A stretch of 64,000 bases of DNA. Origin: Alisma plantago-aquatica (Eukaryota; Streptophyta; Magnoliopsida; Alismatales; Alismataceae). Below the pieces are notes generated by a model. The model was not told the origin of the DNA and made no database searches. It saw only the letters and a program-made list of their open reading frames with translations. The stretch lies in assembly GCA_963693085.1 (NCBI GenBank), contig OY856413.1:745577056-745641055 (forward strand). The letters are read 5' to 3'. How positions within the stretch are numbered: the stretch's first letter is position 1; each line of letters begins with the position of its first letter. The position numbers and the translations under genes were made by a program. Positions 11,252 to 22,640 of the stretch are shown here, in pieces.

Positions 11252-11726
11252 ATCTAACCCATCCTTGTCATGAATTTCTATCATTTGTGTATAACTATAT
11301 AACTTAGGTATTTAGGTACCTCCTACATTCCTAGATATATGATGATCAAGAACATGCCCAGAGATGTGGGATCTTATCATGCTACCTCTCAATGACCTAC
11401 TAATACACCTGTCTAATACCACATGCACTAGTAAGAAAGGAGAAATGCATTTAAAGTCTCATGCTTGTGACATCCCTTTTCAATTCTTAATTGGTTGGCC
11501 ATGACCATTGAGAATGAAGAGACTACCTCATTATCTAGGTTAGGTTTATACTTGATATCTGACTAGCTAAAATTCTACCCATATCATGTCTTATCACTTC
11601 TATGAACATATACTATAGTCATTATAGGACATGTTATCTTTTATTGGGAGTCCATTCCAATACCTAACCTTACATCTTCATTCTAGGGTGACTATGCCAT
11701 TTACCAAAATTTCTCTGATACCATAA
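11252..11726 (-). mobile_element. Leader of a family C Gypsy element
   Basis: Non-coding sequence adjoining the primer site of the C LTR that starts at 11727. It is the first part of the internal region of a minus-strand element, interrupted by D0 on the left. The shared leader block found in A, B and D is not seen here. Confidence 0.5.
11713..11723 (-). other. Primer-binding site, initiator tRNA-Met type (element C)
   Basis: The minus strand reads TGGTATCAGAG three bases after the LTR end TGTTACA. This is the primer site common in plant chromovirus-type Gypsy and Copia elements and sets the orientation as minus. Confidence 0.75.
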
Positions 11727-12941
11727 TGTAACACCCCACTTTTCATATCATACGAGCAGAAGCATTTTTACTCAATGGGGGTGTCACAATATGTTGATCA
11801 TGCAATTAAAGTAAATGAAACACTTTGCATTGATTTAAAACTGGTTCAGACACAATTCTTGGCAAAAGAAAATTATATCATGTTCATCTATGAAATTTAA
11901 TCTAATTGGTAACATGACTAAGCATAATATGAATGCTATCTAAACTCTAGATTGAGTTGGTAAATGGCTTCCCACCAGGCTAAGCTTGTGTATATCCTAC
12001 TCCTTCATTCTTTTTGATCTTTCACTTGCTCCAAATCCTACAGACATCGTGTCCCCAGCCATGCAAAACAAACATCACATCAGTAAGAGGTATTTGTCAC
12101 TTTATAAGATAGAAAAATAATAACTTGACATGAACAAACTTAACTTGAAATAATTTGACATACACTTGAACATGGATTATCTTCAGCATTCACAAGTCAT
12201 TAATAACATGGAAAATTAAATAGTAAATATATGCATCTCTCTATGACGCCCATTTAAGAGCACATGATTGGTAGGAAAGCCCTTTAAGACCTCTTGAGGT
12301 CCATGATTCGAGAAGCATATACAAATTGATTCAGTTCCAATCATCTTAACCATTAACATTAACATTATCATGATCTTTGAATAATCTGATTTCTCCTCTT
12401 AATACCATGATGGATTTCTCCCTCTTAATGCCATGATGGGATTTCTCCCTTAAATCATAATAGGGTTTCCCCTTCTTGAGCATGATTCATTGATCTTAAT
12501 CATAATCATAGTAAGGGTTCTACCATGGACTATAAGTAAACACTCAAGAAAATAGTGATAGATATACATGATGTCTTCTTACGGACACACTAATTCATGA
12601 AATATATTAATGTGCATAATCATAAATAAACAAGCATTAAACCAAAATTACTTGTGACAAATATGCATGACCTTCTTACCTAGAGTAGGTCACCTTAAGG
12701 TCAAGTCCCCTGACTTGATTGAGCCTTTAATCACCTGTAATTCGATTAAAATCATAATATGTTCATGATTTTATAAGCCTATAACCCTTATTTTGGTCTT
12801 TGAATTTTGAAGCAATGTATTGCAGATACCATTTGAAAACAATACCAATCGATAGAAAATAAAAAATCCTTCCCATGGAATATTTTTTTCTCATTTTTTT
12901 GATAAAACAATAATTTTATATGAATTTCCAAAGAATGGCCC
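11727..12941 (-). repeat. Truncated family C LTR (C1)
   Basis: Starts TGTAACACCCCACTTTT and matches the C LTR at 38115 onward for about 1.2 kb, breaking off after GAATTTCCAAAGAATGGCC. Directly beyond is Athila-type integrase sequence. No gene is seen inside. Confidence 0.8.
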
Positions 12942-13640
12942 GGCCAGTGTTGGGTTCATATTCAATAATTTGATTTCCAAAAAGGCCTTGTGCTCTAATT
13001 CAACTGGTAAATGACATGCCTTGCCATAAATCAACCTATAGGGAGTGGTCCCTACTGGAGTCTTATAGGCAGTGTGATATGCCCATATAGCATCATCAAA
13101 ATTCATCAACCAATCTTTTCAAGTGTGCATGACCTTCTTTTCCAGAATTAGTTTAATATGACTATTTGAAACCTCAACTTGGGTTGAGGTTTATGGGTGG
13201 TAAGGAGTGGTCACTTTTTCCTTACTCCATACTTCTTTAGGAGGGCTTTGAATTGTCTCCAAAATGGGATCCCCCATCACTAATGACGGTGCATGGGACA
13301 CAATATTTGGGAAAGATGATCTTCTCAAACAACCTTATCATGGCCTTTGAGTCAGAAGTGGGGGTGGCTATCGCTTCCACCCACTTGGATGCACAATACG
13401 CTACAATAAGATGTATAGGTTGCATTGTGATAACGGGAAAGGTCCCATATAATATATTCTCCATGCATCAAAAATCTCAACTTTGATCCAATCAGACATG
13501 GGCATCTCATTCCTCTTTGATATGTTTCTAGTGTGTTGACAATCTTTGCAAGATTTGACATAGGCGTGTGTATCCTTAAATAGAGTAGGCCAATAAAAGC
13601 CAGATTGCAGAATCTTGGCAGTCATCTGTCTTCACCTAAA
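12942..13640 (-). pseudogene. Athila-type integrase fragment
   Basis: Integrase inserts the element cDNA. The N-terminal zinc region is at about 13500-13625 (phrases FYWPTLFKD and SCKDCQHT). The core follows at about 13240-13490; the first catalytic Asp of the DDE triad, normally in WGIDFMGPF, is Tyr in WRIYYMGPF, while ISDGGSHF keeps the second. A Glu in a TQVEVSN-like phrase is visible near 13170. The C-terminal stretch with [14 protein letters not shown] ends at the truncation. Frame changes near 13110-13240 and 13400, plus the lost Asp, make it inactive. Confidence 0.85.
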
Positions 13641-14049
13641 TGCCCACCATAAGTTAAAGAGTGGCACTCATGAAGAATTTGTGTCACTTCTTCTTTCAGA
13701 ATGCATTGACAATGCATATTATAGTTACACCTTCTAAATAAAAGTGGGTTAACCCAATAATAGTTTTTTAGGTTAGAAAGCAACTTCTTCTTCTCACTGT
13801 ATGTGATTTATGGTGACAATTGTCAGTAAGCAAGGTAATTGCATATATCAGCAAACCATGGTACCTTAGGTTGGATGGTGCTTGTCATCATCAAAGCTTC
13901 ATCTGGGTAACTGTCATTGACCGGTAGTGAGTCATTGTTGGCTATAACAATTCGTGACAAGTGGTCAACTACTACATTCTCTATCCCCCTTTTAATAATA
14001 TCTCATGATCAAAATCTTAAAGCAACAATGCCAACCACAGAAGCCTAGG

Positions 14050-15080
14050 TTTGGTGTCTTTCTTCTATATGAGATACTTGATATCTCCATGATCCGTGTA
14101 TACTTTCACTTTTGATCCAATCAAGTAGCACATGAACTTGTTGAAAGAAAACACTATTTCTAGCATCACTTTATCTATGGTGTTGTAGTTAACCTGAGCT
14201 TCATTTAATGTTTTTCTCTCATAATAAATCATGTGGTTCTTTTTGGCTTTCTTTTGCCCAAGCACATCCCCAATGGCATAGTCACTCACGTCACACATTA
14301 CCTCAAAAGGAAGATCCCAATCCAGAGCTTGGAGAATGGGGTAGTCATCATAGCACTTTTCAGGGTTTCAAAAGCTTTAAGGCATTGGTCCATGAAATTG
14401 AACACAACATATTTGACAAGCAGATTTGACATGGGTGTAGAGATCTTGGAGAAATGCTTAATGAATCTCCTATAATAGCTTGTATGGACAAAAAAGCTTG
14501 TTACTCCTGTCACAAATGTTTGTATGGGATCATAGAAATGGCTTCTACCTTGCTTAAATTGACTTCAATTCCTTTCTTGGAGATTTTGTGACCAAGTACT
14601 ATACCTTCGTGGACCATAAAATGACATTTCTCCCCATTCAAAACTAATTGTTTGTCTTCACACCATTTCAGCACTTGAGAAATGTTTCTCAAATAGCTAT
14701 TGAAGTCAGTGTCATACATGGAGAAATCATCCATGAACACCTCTATAATGTCTTCCAGAAAATCTGTAAACACCAAAATAAAGAACCTTAGAAAGGTTTT
14801 TGGTGTGTTGCAGAGGCCGAACGTCATTCTTCAAAAGGCATATGTTCTACAGATACAAATGAAGGTAGTCTTATCTTGGTCGTCCGAGTGAATGGGGACT
14901 GGTAAAATCCTGAGTATCCATTCAAGAAACATAAGTACAAATGATGGGATAGGTGTTCTAGAACTTGGTCTATGAATGTCTACGGGAAGTGATCTTTCTT
15001 GGTTGTGACATTGAGTTTTATATAGTCGATGCAGATCCCCTAACCTATTACTATTTGCGTTGTAGTTTATCATTTTTTTC
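14050..15080 (-). pseudogene. Athila-type reverse transcriptase-RNase H fragments
   Basis: Reverse transcriptase copies element RNA into cDNA and RNase H removes the RNA. RT N-terminal motifs appear at 14831-15073 (DDQDKTTF). The core at 14510-14827 has FGLCNTPKTF and the catalytic box EVFMDDFS. The connection and RNase H lie at 14065-14513 (MCDVSDYAIG, YTDHGDIKYL). The pieces are in at least three frames, with stops between them. The Asp residues of the FMDD box persist, but continuous translation is impossible. Confidence 0.85.
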
Positions 15081-15367
15081 TCCCTTCACCATCGTCATAC
15101 CTCTCTTCTTAGGCACTATGTGTATGAGACTGACTCAATTGTTGTCAATTATTGGGTATATTATACCCACATCTCGAATATTTAAAACCTCTTTCTTGAC
15201 TACAACTCTCAAGTTCTGATTCAACTTTCTCTGAGGTTGGGTGAGATTTTTTACATTTTTTCCAAGTGTATTCCATGCATTCAGACAGTTTAGATCAAAC
15301 CTTTTTTATCTTCTACAAAATACTCCACTACCTTTGTTCTCAGCTTGAATTCATTCAACAACTTTTC

Positions 15368-16150
15368 CTATTGGTCTTTTGTCAAGGTAGAATTTATAAC
15401 AACTGGTTTTCTTCCTTCATCAATAAGAATTTCATATTTTAATCCTCCAGGGATCTTCTTCAGCTCCGGTTTAGGTTTTTGTGCTTCCTTCTCTTTAGGG
15501 TTTTGCTCCGAAGAGGTGTATTTCACAATCTCAAAAACCACATCCTCCTCATCATTGCCATCATCTTTAGGTTGATTTAAATAGTCAAGAATTTCGACCA
15601 CTTGTGGGTCTAGATATATATATTCAGACTAGGATTGTTCAGAGCTCTCATAAGTGGGTCAACTTTAACATTTTTCTCCTGACCTTCCTCACACAACTGG
15701 TTGTATATATCAATGAAATACACTAGCTCAAAGAGAGATGATCCTCTCATGGAATCTTGAACATGAAAATCAATAGATCATTCCCCCTTCTTATAGTGAT
15801 AATCCCTACTTCAACATCTATCAAGGTTCTCCCAGTGGATAGGAATGGTCTTCCTAATATCATTGGACATGTTGGGTCTTCCACTGTGTCTCTTAGGACT
15901 ATATCACATGATATAAAAAAATCACTCAGATAGGAACATTTTCTACAATCCCTATCGATCTCACAAAAGAATGGTCTGCTGATTGAATTCACATCCTCCT
16001 CTTGACTATGTCGGTAAGTCCCAACCTTTGAGCTAGTGTGAGAGGCATAAGGCTAATACTTTCTCTAAGATTGGCTAGACCTTGTATTACCTCATTATCT
16101 CCCACATTGAATGGGATAGTGAAAGCTCCAAGATTAAAGATTTATAACCA
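15368..16150 (-). pseudogene. Athila-type aspartic protease and linker fragments
   Basis: The protease cuts the polyprotein. Its C-terminal part lies at 15747-15992 with PMILGRPFLSTGRTLIDVE. Its active-site region is at about 16000-16130, where the usual DLGAS reads NLRES (16058-16072), so the catalytic Asp is lost. Downstream on the minus strand, the protease-RT linker at 15368-15601 contains PGGLKYEIL and PVVINSTLT, as in Athila pol. Confidence 0.8.
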
Positions 16151-16232
16151 CCCACACTCTCTCTCTAAGTCTTGCTCTGTTCCATCTCTAGGAAGAGCGA
16201 TTTGGGCGGTCATGGCGGGCGTCCATCCCGCC

Positions 16233-16255
16233 GGGGGGGGGGGGGGGGGGGGGGG
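16233..16255 (+). repeat. Run of 23 G
   Basis: A homopolymer of 23 consecutive G follows CATCCCGCC. This is rare in an AT-rich plant region and the run length may be a sequencing or assembly error. If real, it could form a G-quadruplex on the plus strand. Confidence 0.9.
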
Positions 16256-16341
16256 CAGGGACCCCTCTTCCTCCAATCGACCTTCCCCATCCATTCCCTC
16301 GCACTGATCCACTTCCACTTCCACTTCCGCTTCCACCCCCA

Positions 16342-16548
16342 ATGCCCCCTCTTCCATCCCTGCTTCCACACTGGTCAGGTATTGAAGCATGTGTGGTTGA
16401 GGCCATCTTTGAAGAGGGGAGTGGGTTTGATGTATCCGAAAACCCTTTCAGTCTGCTGCAGGACCAAGAACATGATAATGTTGATTTTTCTACGCCGAGA
16501 AGAATCACCCGAGGCAGCCTGAGCAGAGAGAGGGTGGCTCACGGGTGA
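16342..16548 (+). pseudogene. LINE ORF1 tail (tentative)
   Basis: A 68-codon reading frame just upstream of ORF2, with the phrase NPFSLLQDQEHDNVDF, which resembles the C-terminal tail of plant L1 ORF1 proteins. ORF1 binds element RNA. The RNA-binding and zinc-knuckle parts are not seen, so the ORF is 5'-truncated. The identification rests mainly on position. Confidence 0.4.
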
Positions 16549-16604
16549 GGAAGAGGCAGAGGAGGCTCCTCCCTTGGAAGAGGGGGAAGAACGGAAGGTC
16601 TTAA

Positions 16605-19017
16605 ATGAAGATCCTCACATGGAATGTCAGAGGGGCGTCTCTCCCTGCTAAGCAGATGACCCTCTGACACATCATAGATGAGAGCAAGGCTACCATTGCT
16701 ATCTATCTTGAAACCCGGATAAGAAGAGAAGTAGGTGATCGGATCCCTGGTCTCTTTCCCAATGGTTGGGGCAACCTTAGTAACCTGGATTTTGTTGAAG
16801 GTGGCAGAATTGCTGTTGGCTGGAATCAACTGGTGTGGGATATCCAAAGGATACACACAACGGATCAGTCCATCACGGTTAGTTGCATCAATAATGGAGG
16901 CTTCCATTGTGTCATCACAACAATCTATGGGGCCAATGCAGAATCTGAGAGGAGAAGGATGTGGGATTCTCTGGTCCACACTACGTAGCAAGAACTCCCA
17001 CACCCAGTCATAGGAAATTTCAACCACGTCAGGAAGGCCCGTGAGAAGTATGGTGGGCTTCCAGTCCCAGACTCTGTCTTGAGAAGATTCAATGACACAG
17101 TGGACGCTGCTGACCTGTTTGAACTCAACTCGAAGGGTGGAATTACTACTTGGCACGACAAGAGGGTACCCATTAGAAGAATTTCTAGCTATCTCGACCG
17201 TGTCCTCATCAACGAAGCTTGGTTGGACCATTTTCCTAATGCTGCTGTAAAATTAGGGGCGCATCCGAACAGCGATCACGCGTGGATGGAAGTTGAACTT
17301 ATGGGCACACCTCAACCAAACCGTCCCTTCCACTTTCTCAATCACTGGCTCACCTAGCCCAGCTTCCTTGGTGTGGTCCAGGAGATTTGGAGGCAAAATG
17401 TCATAGGAAATCCCATGTTTATTATAGTGGAGAAGCTCAAAAGAACCAAGGTAGCTTTGAAGAAGTGGTCTAAGGAGCTTATTGACCTGCCCAACCTCAT
17501 TAATGAAGCTAGGTCTACTTTCCAAGCTGCTGCTACCGATCTTAAACTTAATCCTCTTTCTGACATGCTTATGCTCAAGGAGGAAGAGGCCAGCAAACGT
17601 CTCCTCCAACTAGAGAAAGCACAAGAAGTTAGCTATTGGCAAAGGAGTAGGCTTAGATGGATCAAAGACAGTAATCAAAACTCTAAGATCTATCACGCTG
17701 CAATTAAAAAGAACAACATGAAAGACCATATCCCCAATCTCATTGATGCTAATGGAGACCTTGTGGATGAGGAAGGACACATCGGTGACATGGCTGTTAA
17801 TTTCTTCTCCAGTTTATATAATCTGAGCGAAGTTTCCTCTCCTCAACCTAGCAGCTGTCCTACCCACCAGGTTTCTGCTGACATGAATAGAGAACTTCTT
17901 AGATCGGCTACTGAAGAGGAAATCAAGGCTGCCACTTTCTCCATTGGTGCTTCCAAAGCTCCCGGACCAGACAGGTTTAATGTTAAATTTTTCCAAGCTG
18001 CTCGACCCATCATTGGTGACGATATTTGCAGGGCAATCCGGTGGTTCTTAGTTGGTGGCAGGATGGTTCGACAAGCCAACCATGCTTTCATAAAGCTTAT
18101 TACCAAAATTAATAATGCTACTACCATGAATGATTTTTGGCCTATCGCTTGCTGCTCCGTGCTTTACAAAATTCTTTCCAAGGTGATTTGTAACAGGCTG
18201 AAAACCTTGCTGCCCAATCTGATATCAAGCAACCAATCGGCCTTTTTTCAAGGCAGGGATATAGCGGATAATGCTCTACTTGCTTCTGAATTTCTGCTTG
18301 ACTTCCAAGTTAAAAGTAAGTCTAAGAAAGCATGCATAAAGGTGGACATCTCCAAAGCCTATGATAAAGTTAGTTGGAAGGGCTTGTGGTCCATCATGAA
18401 TGGTTTTGGCTTCTCAACTAGATTCATTGATGTCATCAAACAATGTGTGGAGACAACTTCCTTCTCGGTACTAATTAATGGGACCCCTAAAGGTTTGTTT
18501 CAAGCTTCCAACGGCCTGAGACAGGGTGATCCGCTCTCGCCCTTGCTTTTCTCTTTGGTTATGGAAAATCTCACAAGTCTTATGAATAAAGTTGAAAGGG
18601 AAGGTCTCATCAAACCTTTCAAAGTCCATGGCGCCAGAGTGCACGCACACATGATTTTTGCTGACGATATTCTATTCTTCATAGCTGGGCATGCTAAATC
18701 TCTTAAAGGGGTGCGGCGCACACTACGCATGTTTGGTAACATCACATGTCTATACATCAATGACATCAAGTCGCAAATCTTTTTGTCTAAGTCTTGTGCC
18801 TCTAGAAGAGGGAGGCTTAAGGAAGCAATAAGCATATCTGAGGGTGCCTTCCCCACCAAATACTTAGGCATTCCCATTGCTGGTGGTACCGGATGTGGGG
18901 CTGACTACAAACATTGTGTTGACGATCTCCGCTGCACTGTTGACAAGTGGACGGGTCTGAAACTCTCCATGGCTGGGCGTGATGTCCTCATTAAACCAGT
19001 TCTCGCCAGCAAAATTT
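16605..19017 (+). pseudogene. LINE ORF2: endonuclease-reverse transcriptase
   Basis: One frame from ATG at 16605 covers an APE-type endonuclease (KILTWNVRG at the start, SDH near 17270) and reverse transcriptase (17373-19017). RT motifs are KVDISKAYDKV, GLRQGDPLSPLLF, catalytic FADD (about 18660) and YLGIPI. The endonuclease nicks target DNA and the RT primes cDNA there. The frame is broken by TGA at 16665 and TAG at 16986, 17355 and 19017; no frameshift occurs in 2.4 kb. In the endonuclease the usual GDFN reads GNFN, losing a metal-binding Asp. The RT segment itself is open for 548 codons. Readable L1 sequence goes on after 19017 to about 19130 with further breaks. It cannot make an active full-length protein. 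Confidence 0.9.
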
Positions 19018-19185
19018 AGTTTTGGTGCCGCATGGCTGAATTACCCGAATTCATCCTCCATAAGTTCAAATCCATTGCTGTAGGTTTTCTTTGGAGCGGT
19101 AAAGCCCATGCCATTTCCTACTGACTGACCCCTCTAGGTAGTGGATGTTCATCTTCAAATTTGGAGGTTTGGAACCACTATAAAT

Positions 19186-19357
19186 AACTTGTGTTATTTG
19201 TTGCTTGTTCAACCTCTCTCTCCCTTGTTGTGCATGTTTAATTGCACTCAAATTTCATATATACAACAATATATTGAGATATATATTGAACATCTAATGA
19301 ATTTTTTAAAGTGGTTTTGGATCTATTCACCCCCTAGAGCTCATTATAGACCCAACA
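19186..19357 (+). repeat. 3' end of a Copia 5' LTR (element G)
   Basis: Only the last 170 bp or so of the LTR remain, ending TATTCACCCCCTAGAG...CCCAACA, a typical Copia LTR end. The primer site follows directly. The rest is replaced by the LINE. Confidence 0.7.
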
Positions 19358-19358
19358 A

Positions 19359-19371
19359 TTGGTATTAGAGC
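19359..19371 (+). other. Primer-binding site, initiator tRNA-Met type (element G)
   Basis: TTGGTATTAGAGC directly after the LTR end, one base from the usual TGGTATCAGAGC of Copia elements. It sets element G on the plus strand. Confidence 0.8.
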
Positions 19372-19405
19372 AATATCCAAGCAATACTTCCACAAGTTGG
19401 AGAAT

Positions 19406-19858
19406 ATGGATGATAATCAAGGAGGGAGATACTACTTCAACATTCTAATATTTGATGGGATCAACTTCCTCTATTGGAAGAGAAGAATGCAATATCACAT
19501 CCAAGGACCAAGTCTCGAGCTATGAATAATGGTGCATCTTCCATACAAACAACTGGAGGCAAATCTAGAAGAATGGGACCATGCTAATTTGAAGAAAGCA
19601 ACCTTGAATGAAAGAGTCATCAACATTCTCGACGCCTCTCTTTCCCAAACTAAGTTCAACCGAATTTCCTCTTGTAACACGGCCTATGAGATAAATCTAT
19701 GTGTTACTTATGAGGGGACGAAGCAAGTGAAGGAAAGTAGATCATGGATCTAAGGAAGGTAAACTCAAAGATCCTTTGTACTATTCCTCATCGTTGGCAA
19801 AGAAAAGTGGCTACCATAGAAGAAACAAAGTCTCTATGTAACATTCCTATGAAGAAGT
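19406..19858 (+). pseudogene. Copia gag, 5' part (element G)
   Basis: ATG 50 bp after the primer site opens a Copia gag frame with the hallmark FDGINFLYWKRRM, which belongs to the UBN2-type gag domain forming the particle shell. An in-frame TGA stands at 19523-19525, and translation is otherwise readable to about 19753, where a TAA follows. The sequence beyond 19753 is still readable as gag in a changed frame up to the insertion of solo LTR I at 19859. The other half lies at 21601 onward. Confidence 0.8.
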
Positions 19859-21605
19859 TGTTGGTATGTATGCCTAGAGAGCCAATCACATGATGATTAT
19901 AATGGCATATCTTGCAAACGATTTGATTAATAATAAAGGCAATCTTTCAATTTATTATGTTATTTAGTTATGAGATAATAATGTAACACAATAAATGTCT
20001 AAAGAGTGATAGTACTCAATGAACATATGTCTTTAGGTTGAGTACTTAAACGATGAGATCATATAGATGTCAAGAGTACATGCATTCTTGTTATGTCCCT
20101 AGTCATATGATATTGTGGAAGCATAATAGACAACAATAACACTTAAGACTAGAGTGTGTGTTGGTTGATGACAAAATCTCATTAGTCATGATATGTGATA
20201 TCAAACCAAGCACATCGATGCTTGTTAGAGAATAATGTGTCAGACAGACCCACCTTGAGAGTGACACATGGAACCATGAATGGTAGTCAAAGTCATGTTT
20301 CATAGTGATGGTGCTAATTGTGGTTCTTAGACCTAAAATCACTACACTCATCACATATTGTTCGGTGTGATTTGACATCATCCAATGTGATCTTAAATAA
20401 GGGTTGCCATAAAGGTGGTGCTTGGGAGCACTATGACACATGGGGATGATTGTGAGTGATGTAGATGGGATTTGTCCCTCCTACATGAGTTTGATTTCCT
20501 GACCACTTGATAAGTGAGACTGAGAAATGCATGGCCATGCTGGTGTGAGTCAATATGTGATATTGAGCTTACAATTTCTTAGACATTCTGCTCTAGTTCA
20601 AGGAATACAGATTGAATGTTGAAGAGGATGATGATTGCATGCCTCGAGTACAATCTGGATATCAGAGACAAAGGAACTATACAATCAATGTAACACCAAT
20701 CACAGATGATAGGTTTGAAGTTGTTCTCCAACTTATCCAAATACTTGATTAGCAATGAAGTCTTGCTAGATAACAATCGTTGCTTGTGAAATCATAATAC
20801 AATTATGAATGTCACTACCAACATAGTGTGGAGCCTACCAGGTCACACACATAGGATGTGATTGGAATAGGAGTATAATTGTGGACGTGATTGGAAATGA
20901 TCTGAATCAAATTGAAAACATTTAGGTAATCTACTATAATATTAGAATATAATCTGAGTTAATTGGTTAAAGTGTTTAAGACAATTAATTAGATTCCATT
21001 TTTAAGTCGACTGGATGATCCAGAGAGATTAACTAGAAATGGATAACAAAAAGTAGTTAATCATTTAATATGATTAATTGGATCCAAAGTATTCTTTTGA
21101 TTGTCCATGAGCAGCTTTTTAATGAACCCACAACCTTTTGTTTCCCAAGGGTTTTGGGAAACCATGCTTCCTTTCTTTTGCAAATATATAGGGGCATGAC
21201 GACCATACTTTGATACACTCTTAGATACACACTCTTGTACGTGAACCCTCATCCCCAAGTGAGAGAGAAGGAGAGCAACCGATGCTAGAACGTTATCAAG
21301 CAGAAGGTTGTTCCTTCCCATCGGCTTGAGAAGCGTGACATGAAGTTCTAGTCCATCTACAAGGATGAAGTAGAGACACACATGCTGAGTTGCCTGCGTT
21401 CAGAGGATGGGCGAGGACCTTTTGTGCACACTATGAGCGACACACATCACCACACCAATGGACGTCGTCAAACTTGCTCCAGGATGAGGTATATCCCTGC
21501 ACCCTCCTTCAGAATACATTGTTGTAGATCCTCTGTTAGGATATGTGCAAAAAAAATTATTACTCCATTTGTGCCTATCTCCTCCACACAAAACCCAACA
21601 GAACT
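19854..21605 (+). mobile_element. Solo Copia LTR I (19859-21600) inserted in gag
   Basis: A 1,742-bp LTR starts TGTTGGTATG and ends AACCCAACA; the termini form the inverted repeat TGTTGG/CCAACA. Target copies GAAGT (19854-19858) and GAACT (21601-21605) differ by one base. Removing the LTR reconnects a gag reading frame. Plus orientation is supported by a TATA-like AATATATAGGG at about 21185 followed by a likely leader. It is AT-rich inside, with no gene, and short minus-strand ORFs look like chance. Confidence 0.8.
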
Positions 21606-21860
21606 CTTAGGAAATTTTCTAGCCCATAAAGTGAGACTCAGCCAACTAGAAAAAGAGGATATTGAAGAAAAGAATAAAAAGAAGAAGGGGAAGGTGATTG
21701 CTTTCCATACTTCATCGAGTCATGAATCCTCTTAAGTTGAAGAAGATTCTATGTACTCAAAAGGTATATTCTACAAGCATAAGTCTTCTAAAGTTGAAGA
21801 AGATTCCATGTACTCAAAAGGTAGATCCATGTACTCAAATTGTTACTATAAATTCATCAT
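21601..21860 (+). pseudogene. Copia gag, 3' part (element G) with tandem repeat
   Basis: This continues gag after solo LTR I: GNFLAHKVRLSQLEKEDIEE and a Lys-rich stretch, then a stop at about 21735. A 60-bp unit starting GTTGAAGAAGATTC(T/C)ATG is present twice (about 21736-21767 and 21796-21827). No zinc knuckle, protease or pol follows, because another element (F) begins. Confidence 0.65.
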
Positions 21861-22193
21861 TTAACTTTTGGAAAACTCACTAAATGGTTTTTCTACTAAA
21901 ATCTAACTATCCTAAAGGCTTGGTTTAAATGTGAATTTAGGTTTAAGATAGTTGTACTTGACTCATATCTAGATTTAACATGAAATCTAATGACTTGTAC
22001 ATTATGCCTTGTACAAATGTAATACATTGAATAGACATGATAAAACATCCACTTGTGTCTAATTAAATATCTTCAAAATTCTTTTATGTACATCTCTTGA
22101 TCTCTGAAACACTAGATAGCATGTTAGATACACAAAAGAGAAATGTTGTCATAATCAAAAGAGAAAGTGTGCAAATATCAAATTTAGCTGACA
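21850..22193 (-). repeat. Copia 3' LTR, element F
   Basis: On the minus strand, an AAAAGGGGGAGAT purine tract is followed at 22193 by TGTCAGCTAAATTTG, the start of a Copia 3' LTR. The far end, between about 21840 and 21870, is not sharply visible. AT-rich, no gene. Confidence 0.6.
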
Positions 22194-22206
22194 ATCTCCC
22201 CCTTTT
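22194..22206 (-). other. Purine tract of Copia element F
   Basis: Minus-strand CATCTTCAAAAGGGGGAGAT, the standard plus-strand primer site of many plant Copia elements, directly beside the LTR. Confidence 0.75.
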
Positions 22207-22640
22207 GAAGATGACAAGCATAAAAAATAAGCAATATATAAAGAAGGAAAATTATACCTAAATTTGCATCCTTTGAGTTTCTTCAAAAGTGTGTGCTTAT
22301 TTACTTGAGAAATATGGAAAATGACAACCGTTTATCAAGATGAATGAGCGACCATTCATACCAAGAAAATGTATTATTTAGACAAAAATAAGGAACTAAT
22401 TATTCATCTTAGTCAAGAGAATGGAAATAAAAAAGTTGAGGACTTCAAAGATTTTTTTGTTAAGACTACTTTCTTCCCTTTTGTTATTTACAAAAAGGTT
22501 GTAGTGAGAATCATGAATCCCCCTAAAAAGGATACCTCCCTTATTGTAATGCTTCTTCTGAATAATCGTATTCAAAATTTATGTTCAATGATGGAAGATA
22601 TTAAATTTAGCCACAAGAAGCTCAATCATTATGTAGGGAG
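22207..22640 (-). mobile_element. 3' untranslated / ORF3 end of Copia element F, left of insertion A
   Basis: Lies between the F purine tract and the GGGAG target copy of element A (22636-22640). The continuation is at 33410. No clear domain is seen. A 119-codon plus-strand frame from 22369 crosses into the A LTR and is not supported. Confidence 0.55.

Larger units (their letters stand above)
12942..16190 (-). mobile_element. Decayed Athila-type Gypsy pol region
   Basis: Minus-strand fragments of protease, linker, reverse transcriptase, RNase H and integrase follow each other in the normal Gypsy order. Frameshifts and stops are scattered throughout, and there are no LTRs, gag, primer site or purine tract. 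It is cut on the left at a family C LTR and on the right at the LINE. The integrase phrase [20 protein letters not shown] identifies the Athila/Tat lineage. It may be an old relative of family E, whose copies here lack pol, but this cannot be shown. Confidence 0.85.
16190..19185 (+). mobile_element. Truncated L1-type LINE
   Basis: A non-LTR retrotransposon on the plus strand, with the tail of ORF1 and most of ORF2 (endonuclease then reverse transcriptase). The left limit is the loss of Athila homology near 16190. The right limit, where sequence becomes Copia LTR, lies near 19185. No poly-A tail, RNase H, or target duplication is seen, so both ends are damaged. Confidence 0.85.

Noticed and set aside
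17373..19019. 548-codon ORF as a host gene
   Set aside because: Its motifs (VDISKAYDKV, RQGDPLSPLLF, FADD) are LINE reverse transcriptase, and it continues an endonuclease frame with stops.
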